DNA of 19,531 nt from Methylocystaceae bacterium UBA5192. GTDB taxonomy: Bacteria > Pseudomonadota > Alphaproteobacteria > Rhizobiales > Beijerinckiaceae. Position numbers and translations under genes: made by a program. Shown in pieces: positions 8,313 through 16,108 of the stretch (the stretch's first letter is position 1; every line of letters starts with the position of its first letter). Location: the NCBI GenBank assembly GCA_002412985.1, contig DHWC01000102.1:3147-22677 (forward strand), given 5' to 3'. The notes under the pieces were generated by a model that worked only from the letters and a program-made list of their open reading frames with translations, did not search any database and had not been told where the DNA came from.

Positions 8313-8976
8313 GCGCGGCTGCGGCAGCAAAAGGACAAAGCGCAAAAGCAGTGAGCGTGATTGCGCAAAGAATAAGAAAAGGCGAGAGGAACGGAACACT
8401 ACCGCCGCTTGCGGCTTCGGCGGCAGAAACGCCAAAAATTAAAATCGGAATTGTTAAAGGCAGCACGAGAAGCGCCATTAGCAATCCGCCTCGACGAACT
8501 GTCACGGTCGCTGCAGCGCCAATCCCGCCAATGAGCGTTAGGGCTGGCGTGCCAACTAATAGCGTCGCAACAACGCCGCCAAGCGCAATTGGCTCCTGCT
8601 GAAGCATGAGGCCCAAGAAGGGCGCTGCAAGAATGAGCGGCAATCCGCTTGCCGCCCAATGCGCCAGGCATTTAATCAAAACAACAAGCTCCAGAGGAGA
8701 GCTCCCAAGATGCAATAAATCGAGAGATCCGTCTTCTGCATCAGCTTGGAACAAACGATCAAAGGACAGTAAACTCGCCATTAAGGCGGCAATCCATAAA
8801 ATTGCAGGACCAATTCGGGCGAGCAAGTTAGGATCTGCGCCAATCGCAAAAGGTACAAGCGTTACGAATGTTAGAAAAAAAACAACGCCCATTGCTCCTG
8901 AGCCGCCGATGCGCCGCGCCACACGCCACTCGCGAAGAAAAAGAGCCCAAAGCGGCGAGGTCGACGCAGGCGTCAT
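8293..8976 (-). CDS. ccmB: Heme exporter protein CcmB (ABC permease)
   Basis: A 227-residue inner-membrane permease of the system I cytochrome c maturation pathway. With CcmA it drives release of heme-loaded CcmE from CcmC. The protein is almost entirely hydrophobic with about six TM segments. It opens with a short cytosolic lead (FLREWRVARRIGG) and has the family's loop FDRLFQADAEDGSLDLL (~71-87), followed by a membrane stretch with SPLELVVLIK. Its ATG overlaps the ccmA stop in an ATGA arrangement, so the two are translationally coupled. ccmC, ccmD and ccmG/E, which commonly follow ccmB in alphaproteobacteria, are not downstream: ccmB ends 45 bp from the converging mrcA. The rest of the pathway must be elsewhere. 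Confidence 0.93.
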   Translation of the reverse strand: MTPASTSPLWALFLREWRVARRIGGSGAMGVVFFLTFVTLVPFAIGADPNLLARIGPAILWIAALMASLLSFDRLFQADAEDGSLDLLHLGSSPLELVVLIKCLAHWAASGLPLILAAPFLGLMLQQEPIALGGVVATLLVGTPALTLIGGIGAAATVTVRRGGLLMALLVLPLTIPILIFGVSAAEAASGGSVPFLSPFLILCAITLTAFALCPFAAAAALRYLGE

Positions 8977-9632
8977 AGCGCGAGTTCCCGTGTCGTCACA
9001 AACCCTAACGGCTCATGTGTCGCTACAATAATGATTCCGCCTTCAGCGCAATGCGCGCGCATGGCTTGCGCAAGTCTTGCGCGGGAGGCTTGATCTAAAG
9101 CGGTCATCGGCTCGTCGAGCAACCAGAGCGGACGATAGACGACAAGAAGACGCGCCAGTGCGGCGCGGCGTTTTTGACCGGCTGACAACGCGCCAAAAGG
9201 GGCGCGCAGGGCATGGGTTAGCCCCACAATTGAGAGGGCTTGAGGAATAGACTGACTGCGCGGATGAGAGGGGCCAGCAAGATAATTGGCCCAAAAATTT
9301 AAGTTTTCTTCGACACTGAGGGCTAATTTCATCCCATCCGCATGCGCGAGGTAATGGGTATTTTGCGCTAACTCGACCTCTAAGACGCCCCTGTTCAGAC
9401 TGATAACTCCCTGGGTCGTCGGCAACAAACCAGCAAGGGCGCGCAAGAGGGTTGATTTCCCAGCTCCATTCCGCCCGCAGACAACTAAGGCCTCGCCTTC
9501 CGTCAGCTTGAAGCCAATATTATCAATTATGCGGCGTCCGGCGCGCTGTACGGACAGGCCTTCGACACATAGGCGCAAGGGCTGCGAGCTGCCAGTAGGA
9601 GCGCAAGATGGCGTCGAGGGCGAAATGTTCAT
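8973..9632 (-). CDS. ccmA: Heme exporter ATP-binding protein CcmA
   Basis: A 219-residue ABC ATPase that powers the CcmAB complex in cytochrome c biogenesis. With the ATG at 9632 as start, Walker A is at ~53-60 (GRNGAGKS), the signature LSAGQKRR at ~149-156, Walker B plus catalytic Glu at ~171-175 (LLDEP) and the switch His at ~206 (ATHE). The short length and the region between Walker A and the signature fit CcmA rather than larger transport ATPases, and the coupled ccmB confirms it. A TTG four codons upstream (9644) could also start translation; I prefer the ATG, though neither has a strong ribosome site. It is divergent from the sphingolipid-type operon, with a 187-bp gap that must hold both promoters. 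I see no clear consensus promoter there. Confidence 0.93.
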   Translation of the reverse strand: MNISPSTPSCAPTGSSQPLRLCVEGLSVQRAGRRIIDNIGFKLTEGEALVVCGRNGAGKSTLLRALAGLLPTTQGVISLNRGVLEVELAQNTHYLAHADGMKLALSVEENLNFWANYLAGPSHPRSQSIPQALSIVGLTHALRAPFGALSAGQKRRAALARLLVVYRPLWLLDEPMTALDQASRARLAQAMRAHCAEGGIIIVATHEPLGFVTTRELAL

Positions 9633-9819
9633 ATAAAAACCCAATAGAGAAAGCTGCGGCTGAGCGCTATAGGCCCCCTAAAGGCCCGTCTCATACTGGC
9701 ATCCCCGCTGAGGGAATGGTAAGCAACACGATGATTCCTTGGGCGCCGCAGTATCTTGGCGCGGTTTATCCTATTGTGGACGCCAAGCAGCGCTCGACCA
9801 ATCGGGGATTACACATTCA

Positions 9820-11106
9820 GTGACAAGACATAAAAGCCTTTCCGATTTCGCCACGCGACGATTCAGACTTGCTGGCAGCGCCCTTTTGGAACTGAACGAT
9901 CCTTTTTTCGCTCAGCTGGATAAATTGCGCGCTGAGCTGTCTAAGCAGGGTAAAAATCTCGTTAGCTTCGCCAATTATGATTATCTTGGTCTCGCCAGTC
10001 ATCCCTTGATTAAAGCGGAAGCAAAACGCGAGATCGACGATCTTGGGATCGGCGCACTTGCTTCACGACTCGTCGGCGGCGAGCGATCGACACATAAACA
10101 GTTTGAAGCAGAGATCGCTAAATTCATTGGCATGGAAAGCGCGCTAACGCTTGTTTCCGGCTACCTTGCGAACGTCACAACAATTGCCTGGTTGATGAAT
10201 GGCAAAAAGGACGCCATTTTTATCGATGAACTAGCCCACAACAGTATTGTTGCAGGAACGGACGGCGCTGTAGCTGAGGTAATTAAATTTCGGCACAATG
10301 ATCTTGATCATCTCGAACATCTCTTACACAAAAAACGCGAAGACTACCGCAACGTTTTGATCGTTGTCGAAGGCGTCTATAGCATGGACGGAGATACGGC
10401 TGATCTGCCTAGATTGTTAGATATTCGCGATCGTTACGGCGTTTGGCTGCTTGTCGATGAAGCGCATTCTCTTGGCGTGCTGGGTGCGACAGGCAGAGGC
10501 CTTGCAGAACATCAAGGCGTCGATGCTGGACGCATTGATCTTGTCGTTGGCACATTGTCAAAATCATTGGCGACCTGTGGCGGTTATGTTTGCGCGAAAA
10601 AAAGCATCATCGATTACTTTCGTTTTACTCTGCCCGGCTTCGTCTATAGCGTAGGCTTATCGCCCGTCATCCTTACCGCCGCGCGTACGGCGTTAAGATT
10701 GATGCAAGAAGAAACCTGGCGCATCGAAAAACTTGCTGCTAACGCCGAACTCTTTCGTAAAGTTGCGCATGAGCACGGCTTTTCTACCGGACCTGCGATT
10801 GGTCGCGGCGTTGTGCCAATTCTTTTCGATAGCGATATCGAAACGATGTGGGCCGCTCAACACCTTCTCGAGGAGGGTTATTATGTTCCGCCGGTTGTTA
10901 GAATCGGCGTGCCTAAAGATGGACCGCGCCTGCGCTTCTTCTTTTCAGCAAATCACACCGAAGCCGAAATCCGCGGGGTTATTCATTGCTTGAAACAGAT
11001 TCCGCCGGTTAGTGAAGAGGCGCAAAGAATCGTTGCCGCCGCGATGGCTGGATCCGTCAGAAAATCAGTCTCTCCCGAAATCGAAACGACTTCCGCGTCG
11101 CTTTAG
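9820..11106 (+). CDS. spt: Serine palmitoyltransferase-like alpha-oxoamine synthase
   Basis: A PLP enzyme of the alpha-oxoamine synthase group (SPT, KBL, BioF, ALAS) that condenses an amino acid with an acyl thioester. In this operon the likely reaction is serine plus a long-chain acyl-CoA/ACP to 3-ketosphinganine. Counting from the GTG at 9820 (428 residues), the N-terminal motif NYDYLGLASHP, GGERSTHKQFE and DELAHNS (His ~140, which stacks on PLP) are in place. DEAHSLGVLG (Asp ~213, His ~216) and GTLSKSLATCGGY, with the PLP Lys at ~248, also follow the family pattern. The GTG is chosen because homology starts after it and GGGGA precedes it; an upstream TTG (9739) would add 27 residues unlike the family. 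Alone it could be another oxoamine synthase, but the delta-4 desaturase and 2-hydroxylase downstream make SPT by far the best reading. No acyl carrier protein gene is adjacent, unlike several known bacterial spt loci. Confidence 0.78.
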   Translation: MTRHKSLSDFATRRFRLAGSALLELNDPFFAQLDKLRAELSKQGKNLVSFANYDYLGLASHPLIKAEAKREIDDLGIGALASRLVGGERSTHKQFEAEIAKFIGMESALTLVSGYLANVTTIAWLMNGKKDAIFIDELAHNSIVAGTDGAVAEVIKFRHNDLDHLEHLLHKKREDYRNVLIVVEGVYSMDGDTADLPRLLDIRDRYGVWLLVDEAHSLGVLGATGRGLAEHQGVDAGRIDLVVGTLSKSLATCGGYVCAKKSIIDYFRFTLPGFVYSVGLSPVILTAARTALRLMQEETWRIEKLAANAELFRKVAHEHGFSTGPAIGRGVVPILFDSDIETMWAAQHLLEEGYYVPPVVRIGVPKDGPRLRFFFSANHTEAEIRGVIHCLKQIPPVSEEAQRIVAAAMAGSVRKSVSPEIETTSASL

Positions 11107-11145
11107 GGATTTTAGCAATGGCTCAGGCCCGCTAGGACTAAAAAT

Positions 11146-12342
11146 ATGACGCAGGTCGATATTCTTCCCGTTAATAGTTTAGGACGCTTTGCGAGCTTTT
11201 GCAGACTTCCTCGCCTGCTCTACAAAGATATGCAGGGCTTTTCGCCGCCAATCGATCTTGAACGCTGGACGCTTTTTTCACATCGACTGAACCCGCATTA
11301 TAAACTCGTTGAAGAGCAAAAATTTCTAGCCCGCAGCAATGGTCAATGGGTCGGACGCATTAGCGCGCACATTTATAAAACAGGTATTGCGCCAATTGGA
11401 GCCAGTCCGTGTCAATTTGGCGCATTAGATGTCATTGACGATATCGATGTTACGCATGCTTTATTGACGGCGGCCGAGAATTGGCTGCGAGAAAAAGGCG
11501 CCGATCGCGTTACCGGACCTTTTTCGCCCACAATAAACGGAGAGTGCGGCGTGCTTGTGCAAGGGTTCGACGCTACGCCGATGATTTTCATGCCGTGGCA
11601 TCCGCCTTATCTCTCCCAACATTTGGACGCGCTTGGCTACGCCAAAGCGCGAGATCTCATTTCATATAAAATTACTGTCGCGGAACATGACCTTGATGAA
11701 AAACCAAGAGTGTCTAGCCGCAAGGAATGGCGAGAGCGCCTCAATCTGCGCCCTCTCAACATGGCTGAGATAAAAACAAAAGAAACGCCGATTCTTGAGG
11801 AATTATTTAACGACAGTTGGCGCGGGAATTGGGGCTATGTTCCTTTTACAAAAGCTGAATTTGACTCAACCGCAGATGCGCTGAAATTTGTTATGCCTCC
11901 TGATTTCGGCATTGTCGCAGAGCTTGATGGCAAACCTCAATCCTTTGTCATCGCTTTGCCCAATCTATTTGAAATCTTCTCAGATCTCCAAGGCAGGCTC
12001 TTCCCTTTCGGCCTGGCCCGCATTATTTCTCGTATGCGTAGCCATAAATTCAAATCTGCGCGGATCGTGCTCTTGGGCACGAGAAAAGCTCTCCAAAATA
12101 GCGCCACGGGCGGAGCTATTTTGATGTCGATGTTTGAAGAAATGAAGCGCCGTGGGGCTTCCATGTCGATCCAACAACTTGAGGCGGGCTGGGTTCTGGA
12201 AGACAATATGTCGATGCGGCGACCGATAGAAATGTTTGGCGGAAAAATAGATAAAATCCACCGTATCTACGAGAAGTTTCTTGTCAGTAAATCAGACGGC
12301 GACGACGTCAATCCATCAAAGATACAGGACGCATGGGCATGA
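11146..12342 (+). CDS. GNAT-fold acyltransferase, candidate bacterial ceramide synthase
   Basis: A 398-residue soluble protein of the acyl-CoA N-acyltransferase superfamily, apparently with two GNAT-like lobes (~1-175 and ~200-375). Family-looking stretches are GPFSPTINGECGVLVQGFD (~124-142), MPWHPPYL (~149-156) and a C-terminal AGWVLEDNMSMRRPIE followed by GGKIDKIHRIYEK (~347-377). Such proteins are often annotated only as hypothetical or N-acetyltransferase. In Caulobacter an N-acyltransferase-superfamily protein is the ceramide synthase that acylates the long-chain base. By position between spt and a sphingolipid desaturase, I infer the same job here. AGGA (11134-11137) sits 8 nt before the ATG. 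Its stop overlaps the next start (ATGA), so translation is coupled to the desaturase. The fold assignment is fairly sure; the substrate is inference. Confidence 0.65.
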   Translation: MTQVDILPVNSLGRFASFCRLPRLLYKDMQGFSPPIDLERWTLFSHRLNPHYKLVEEQKFLARSNGQWVGRISAHIYKTGIAPIGASPCQFGALDVIDDIDVTHALLTAAENWLREKGADRVTGPFSPTINGECGVLVQGFDATPMIFMPWHPPYLSQHLDALGYAKARDLISYKITVAEHDLDEKPRVSSRKEWRERLNLRPLNMAEIKTKETPILEELFNDSWRGNWGYVPFTKAEFDSTADALKFVMPPDFGIVAELDGKPQSFVIALPNLFEIFSDLQGRLFPFGLARIISRMRSHKFKSARIVLLGTRKALQNSATGGAILMSMFEEMKRRGASMSIQQLEAGWVLEDNMSMRRPIEMFGGKIDKIHRIYEKFLVSKSDGDDVNPSKIQDAWA

Positions 12343-13334
12343 GCGGCATTTCGGTAACCTCTACTGGCGCAGATCGCTCCCATGTTGAGCGCCGTCGCCT
12401 GATCTTGGAAAAATATCCTCAAGTGCAGAAACTTTTCGGCAAAGATCCGCTCACATTTAAAATTGCTGTCGGTATTTTTGCGCTACAACTGACACTTGCG
12501 GCTTTAATGGGATATCTGGGACTAGATTATTGGTGGCTCTCGCTGGTTTTAGCAATCTGCGTAGGCGCTTTCGCCAATCACGCCAATTTTGTCATCATCC
12601 ACGACGCGATCCATAATTGTGTTTTTGATAATCCACTGGCTAATAAGTGGACAGCGATCCTTGCCGATCTATCCAATGCTTTCCCAACCGCGATGGGCTT
12701 TCGCTGTTATCATATCAAACATCATTCTCATCTTTCCGCCTATGACTATGATGCGGATATACCAAGTCAATGGGAAGTGGACTGGGTCGGCAACAGCACA
12801 TGGCGGAAGGCGGCATGGCTTTTCGCCTTTCCCGCCATTCAGTTGGCCCGACTAAATCGCTTAAAAGGAACTGTACCGATTTGGGGACAGTGGACTTACA
12901 TTAACGCAGCCGTAATTATAGTTTTTGATCTGTTTGTTTTGATTGCTTTGGGTCCCAACGGCCTCCTTTATCTCTTTTTCTCTTTTTGGTTTTCTGTTGG
13001 CGGGCTTCATCCCTTAAGCGCCAGATGGTTACAAGAGCATTTTGCGTTTGCGCCAAATCAAGGGACATTTGACTATTATGGCCCGCTCAATACATTGGCG
13101 TTAAATATTGGCTATCATAATGAACATCATGATTTTCATGAAATTCCTTGGACCCGACTGCCGCAATTAACGGTAATGGCTCCAGAGTTTTATAACACGC
13201 TAACCTGCCATCGCTCTTGGTTCGCATTACTTGTCACTTTTATCTTTGATCCAAGCTATTCGCTCGGCACGCGTTCTGAAAATGTGACGCTCGCCGCCGA
13301 TCGTTCGGCGACCTCTATTTCGCCAGCGGAGTAA
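12339..13334 (+). CDS. Sphingolipid delta-4 desaturase-like membrane enzyme (DES/DEGS1 family)
   Basis: A di-iron membrane desaturase of 331 residues. It matches the eukaryotic dihydroceramide delta-4 desaturase family nearly end to end: an N-terminal HxERRRLILEKYP like the DEGS1 start, GFRCYHIKHHSHL, DADIP, GLHPLSARWLQEHF, YYGPLNTLALNIGYHNEHHDF and a late EFYNTL. The three histidine boxes are H88-x3-H92, H125-x2-HH129 and H260-x2-HH264, with extra conserved His at ~224 and ~234. Hydrophobic stretches at ~40-85 and ~185-225 give the usual paired TM hairpins. Known family members put the 4,5-trans double bond into the long-chain base of (dihydro)ceramide, using O2 and electrons from a cytochrome b5 or ferredoxin-type donor. 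The ATG at 12339 overlaps the previous stop and has AGGA 9 nt upstream; an ATG two codons earlier (12333) is also possible. Confidence 0.85.
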   Translation: MSGISVTSTGADRSHVERRRLILEKYPQVQKLFGKDPLTFKIAVGIFALQLTLAALMGYLGLDYWWLSLVLAICVGAFANHANFVIIHDAIHNCVFDNPLANKWTAILADLSNAFPTAMGFRCYHIKHHSHLSAYDYDADIPSQWEVDWVGNSTWRKAAWLFAFPAIQLARLNRLKGTVPIWGQWTYINAAVIIVFDLFVLIALGPNGLLYLFFSFWFSVGGLHPLSARWLQEHFAFAPNQGTFDYYGPLNTLALNIGYHNEHHDFHEIPWTRLPQLTVMAPEFYNTLTCHRSWFALLVTFIFDPSYSLGTRSENVTLAADRSATSISPAE

Positions 13335-13337
13335 CCA

Positions 13338-13994
13338 ATGTCTGACCATCACATGCAGAAGCCGATAGAATCTCTTGATGCGTCACCGCGTCTGTTTAAG
13401 AATAACCTGCTGGATAAACTCTCGCGCGTACACCATCTCACGCCGGTAATTATTTATACGCCAATTTTTTTGGGGCTTATTTTTTATTCTCTAACGCTCG
13501 TTAGCGTGCCGTTGACGCTGCTAGGCGTTTTTCTTGGTTATATAGGATGGACGCTGACCGAATATTTTGGCCATCGGTTTCTTTTTCACACCATTTTTCC
13601 CCTGCCATTTGGTTTGGGGCCGCAATTTCAGTTTCTTATTCACGGCGTACATCACGTCTACCCGAATGATCCGCTTCGCCTAGTGATGCCCCCCTTACTC
13701 TCAGGGCCGATTATGTTGATCGCTATGTCGATTATCTATCTTATTTTTGGTGCGCCATTTATGTGGTCAGCGCTTGCCGGGTTTATCATTGGCTATGTGA
13801 TTTATGATTGCGTTCACTACTGGACCCATCATAGTCAGCCAACGTCAGAGCTCGGAAAACTAGTTAAAAGACTTCATATGCTTCATCATTTTCGGGATGC
13901 CGAAAAAGGATTTGGCGTACACGCCATTTGGTGGGATTACGTCTTTGGCACAGCCTACCGAAACAATGAGACGCCAGGAGCGAAGGCTGTTTAA
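13338..13994 (+). CDS. Fatty acid 2-hydroxylase-like protein (Scs7/FA2H family)
   Basis: A 218-residue di-iron membrane hydroxylase of the fatty acid hydroxylase/sterol desaturase superfamily. The sequence follows the catalytic half of yeast Scs7 and animal FA2H: SPRLFKNNLLDKL (~16-28), TEYFGHRFLFH (His 79, 84), LIHGVHHVYPNDPLRLVMPP (His 102, 105, 106), IYDCVHYWTHH (His 160, 164, 165), LHMLHHF (His 180, 183, 184), GFGVHAIWWDYVFGT (~191-205). About four TM segments surround the His boxes. Known members 2-hydroxylate the N-acyl chain of ceramides. The cytochrome b5 domain fused to the eukaryotic enzymes is absent, so a separate electron donor is needed. It starts 3 bp after the desaturase stop, with GGAG (13329-13332) overlapping that stop. 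It ends 9 bp from the converging ligA, and there is no room for a separate terminator. Narrow function is inferred from family and operon. Confidence 0.82.
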   Translation: MSDHHMQKPIESLDASPRLFKNNLLDKLSRVHHLTPVIIYTPIFLGLIFYSLTLVSVPLTLLGVFLGYIGWTLTEYFGHRFLFHTIFPLPFGLGPQFQFLIHGVHHVYPNDPLRLVMPPLLSGPIMLIAMSIIYLIFGAPFMWSALAGFIIGYVIYDCVHYWTHHSQPTSELGKLVKRLHMLHHFRDAEKGFGVHAIWWDYVFGTAYRNNETPGAKAV

Positions 13995-14003
13995 GAGACT
14001 GCA

Positions 14004-16103
14004 TTAGTTTTGTTGTGTTCTTTTAAACCACTCATCTTCTGAAATTACTTCGACGCCGAGCGCTTGCGCTGTCGTAAGCTTAGAACCCGCCCCTGGACCC
14101 GCAACCAGAAGATCGGTCTTTTTTGATACCGACCCAGCGACTTTTGCGCCGAGACGCTCCGCTTGGGCTTTAGCCTCTTCGCGGGTCAGTCTCTCTAGAG
14201 CTCCAGTAAAGACAACTGTTTTGCCTGATACGGCAGACATCGTCGCGACTGCTGGCATTGGCTCAAGCTTAACTTCTTTTAATAAAGCGTCTAAAGCGCG
14301 CGAATTATGCGGTTCAGAAAAAAAATCATGCAGCGCTTCTGCGACAACTGGCCCGACGCCATCAATAGTATCGATCCGCGCCCGCTCTGGCGTATCAGGT
14401 TTCGCAAGAGAGGCTGTTAGACGTAAAGTTTCAAAATCTATGAAATGGCGGGCAAGACGTCTGGCATTTGTTTCGCCAATATGACGAATGCCCAAAGCAT
14501 AGATAAATCGATTAATTTCTATTTTGCGTCGTGCGTTAATTGCGTGAAAAAGATTTCTTACCGAGGTTTCTCCGAAACCTTCTCTGTTCTTAATTTTAGT
14601 TAAACTTTCTCGATCTCTTTCTTCTAGGGTGAAAATATCCGCTGCTGTTTCAATTAACCCTTCTTGATAGAAATACTCTATCTGCTTATCGCCAAGTCCT
14701 TCGATATCAAAAGCGTTCCTGGAGCAGAAATGCTTTAGTCGCTCTATTGCCTGCGCAGGGCAAACAAGAGATCCAGTACATCGTCGCACCACATCGGCAA
14801 CGCCAGTTTTTTCATCAATCTCACGCAAAGCCGCTGACCCACAACGCGGGCAGACATCAGGGAAGCTAAAAGGTTTGGCGCTTTTTGGACGCTTGCTGAA
14901 TTCTACATGAGCAATTTGAGGAATGACATCCCCAGCGCGCTGAATAACAACTGTATCGCCTATTCGAATGTCCTTACGACTAATTTCTTCTTCATTATGC
15001 AACGTTGCATTGGAAACGATAACGCCACCTACAGTAACAGGCGCCAGTCGAGCGACAGGCGTTAACGCGCCTGTGCGTCCAACCTGAATCTCAATATCTC
15101 GAACAATTGTCGTGGCTTGTTCTGCTGGAAACTTATGCGCGACTGCCCAACGCGGTGCGCGAGAGACAAAACCCAATCGGGTTTGTAGCTCAATAGAGTC
15201 GACCTTATAGACAACGCCATCAATATCGTAACCAAGAGTCGCACGCTGAGACTCAATGAACTGGAAATGGTCAAGCATCTCCTCAAGCGTGCAACACAGC
15301 CGCGTTAGAGGATTAACAGGAAGACTATAAGACTTAAACGCCTCCAGAACGCCTGCTTGTGTCGCCGCTGGCATCTGACTTACCGCGCCCCATGCATAAG
15401 CAAAGAAGTGGAGCGGACGCGTTGCGGTAATCTTTGCGTCAAGTTGGCGTAAAGAACCAGCAGCAGCATTCCGTGGATTGGCAAAAAGCGCCTTACTTTG
15501 AGACTGTTGACGCAGATTAAGCGCCTGAAAATCTTCATGAGTCATATACACTTCGCCACGCACCTCAAGAACTTCTGGCGGCGCGCCGGTGAGGTGCAGC
15601 GGAATTTCTTTCAACGTTTTAATATTAGCGGTTACATCCTCGCCTTCAAATCCATCGCCACGCGTCGCTGCCGAGATAAACATGCCTCGCTCGTAGCGGA
15701 GAGAACAGGAGAGGCCATCAATTTTTGGCTCTGCTGTAAAACAGATTTGCTGACTTTCCGCTTGACCAAGAAATCGACGAACGCGAGCGACAAAATCAGA
15801 GACATCATCATCGGTAAAAACATTACCCAAAGAGAGCATCGGGATAGAATGCTTGATCTTTGCAAATTTCTCGCTTGGTTTAGACCCAACCTTTTGAGTT
15901 AAAGATTGATCCGTAACGAGTTCTGGGAATAATTTTTCTAGCGCCTCATATCGCCGCCGAAGCGCGTCATATTGCGCGTCTGATATGATCGGCGCATCCT
16001 CTTGATAGTAACGCTGATCATGTTTTGAGAGTTCTTCTGTTAAGCGCGCATGTTCAATTCGCGCCTCGATCGGTGACAAATGATCAACTGACCGCGCGTT
16101 CAT
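14004..16103 (-). CDS. ligA: NAD+-dependent DNA ligase LigA
   Basis: A 699-residue essential ligase that seals nicks in replication and repair using NAD+. Domains in order are Ia (~10-70, NMN-binding, with YYQEDAPIISDAQYD), adenylation domain (~75-325) with catalytic K127 in EPKIDG and downstream GYDIDGVVYKV and VAHKFP, and OB fold (~330-410, VGRTGALTPVA, GDVIPQI). A four-Cys zinc finger follows (C418, C421, C442, C448), then helix-hairpin-helix repeats (~455-600) and a BRCT domain (~622-699, SGKTVVFTGALERLTREEA). Length and motifs are complete. The start ATG at 16103 lies 5 nt after the stop of the upstream EAL-domain gene. The two are therefore probably one transcript, an unusual partner for ligA, which in many alphaproteobacteria sits near recN, bamD and lpxC. 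Confidence 0.98.
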   Translation of the reverse strand: MNARSVDHLSPIEARIEHARLTEELSKHDQRYYQEDAPIISDAQYDALRRRYEALEKLFPELVTDQSLTQKVGSKPSEKFAKIKHSIPMLSLGNVFTDDDVSDFVARVRRFLGQAESQQICFTAEPKIDGLSCSLRYERGMFISAATRGDGFEGEDVTANIKTLKEIPLHLTGAPPEVLEVRGEVYMTHEDFQALNLRQQSQSKALFANPRNAAAGSLRQLDAKITATRPLHFFAYAWGAVSQMPAATQAGVLEAFKSYSLPVNPLTRLCCTLEEMLDHFQFIESQRATLGYDIDGVVYKVDSIELQTRLGFVSRAPRWAVAHKFPAEQATTIVRDIEIQVGRTGALTPVARLAPVTVGGVIVSNATLHNEEEISRKDIRIGDTVVIQRAGDVIPQIAHVEFSKRPKSAKPFSFPDVCPRCGSAALREIDEKTGVADVVRRCTGSLVCPAQAIERLKHFCSRNAFDIEGLGDKQIEYFYQEGLIETAADIFTLEERDRESLTKIKNREGFGETSVRNLFHAINARRKIEINRFIYALGIRHIGETNARRLARHFIDFETLRLTASLAKPDTPERARIDTIDGVGPVVAEALHDFFSEPHNSRALDALLKEVKLEPMPAVATMSAVSGKTVVFTGALERLTREEAKAQAERLGAKVAGSVSKKTDLLVAGPGAGSKLTTAQALGVEVISEDEWFKRTQQN

Positions 16104-16108
16104 AAGTC

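Noticed and set aside
9739..9819. N-terminal extension of the SPT-like protein from a TTG
   Set aside because: The 27 added residues do not look like the family and a TTG start is less likely than the GTG with GGGGA upstream.
9608..9823. 71-codon + strand frame between ccmA and spt
   Set aside because: It overlaps the ccmA start and the spt start in another frame and has no recognisable features, so a leader peptide cannot be supported.
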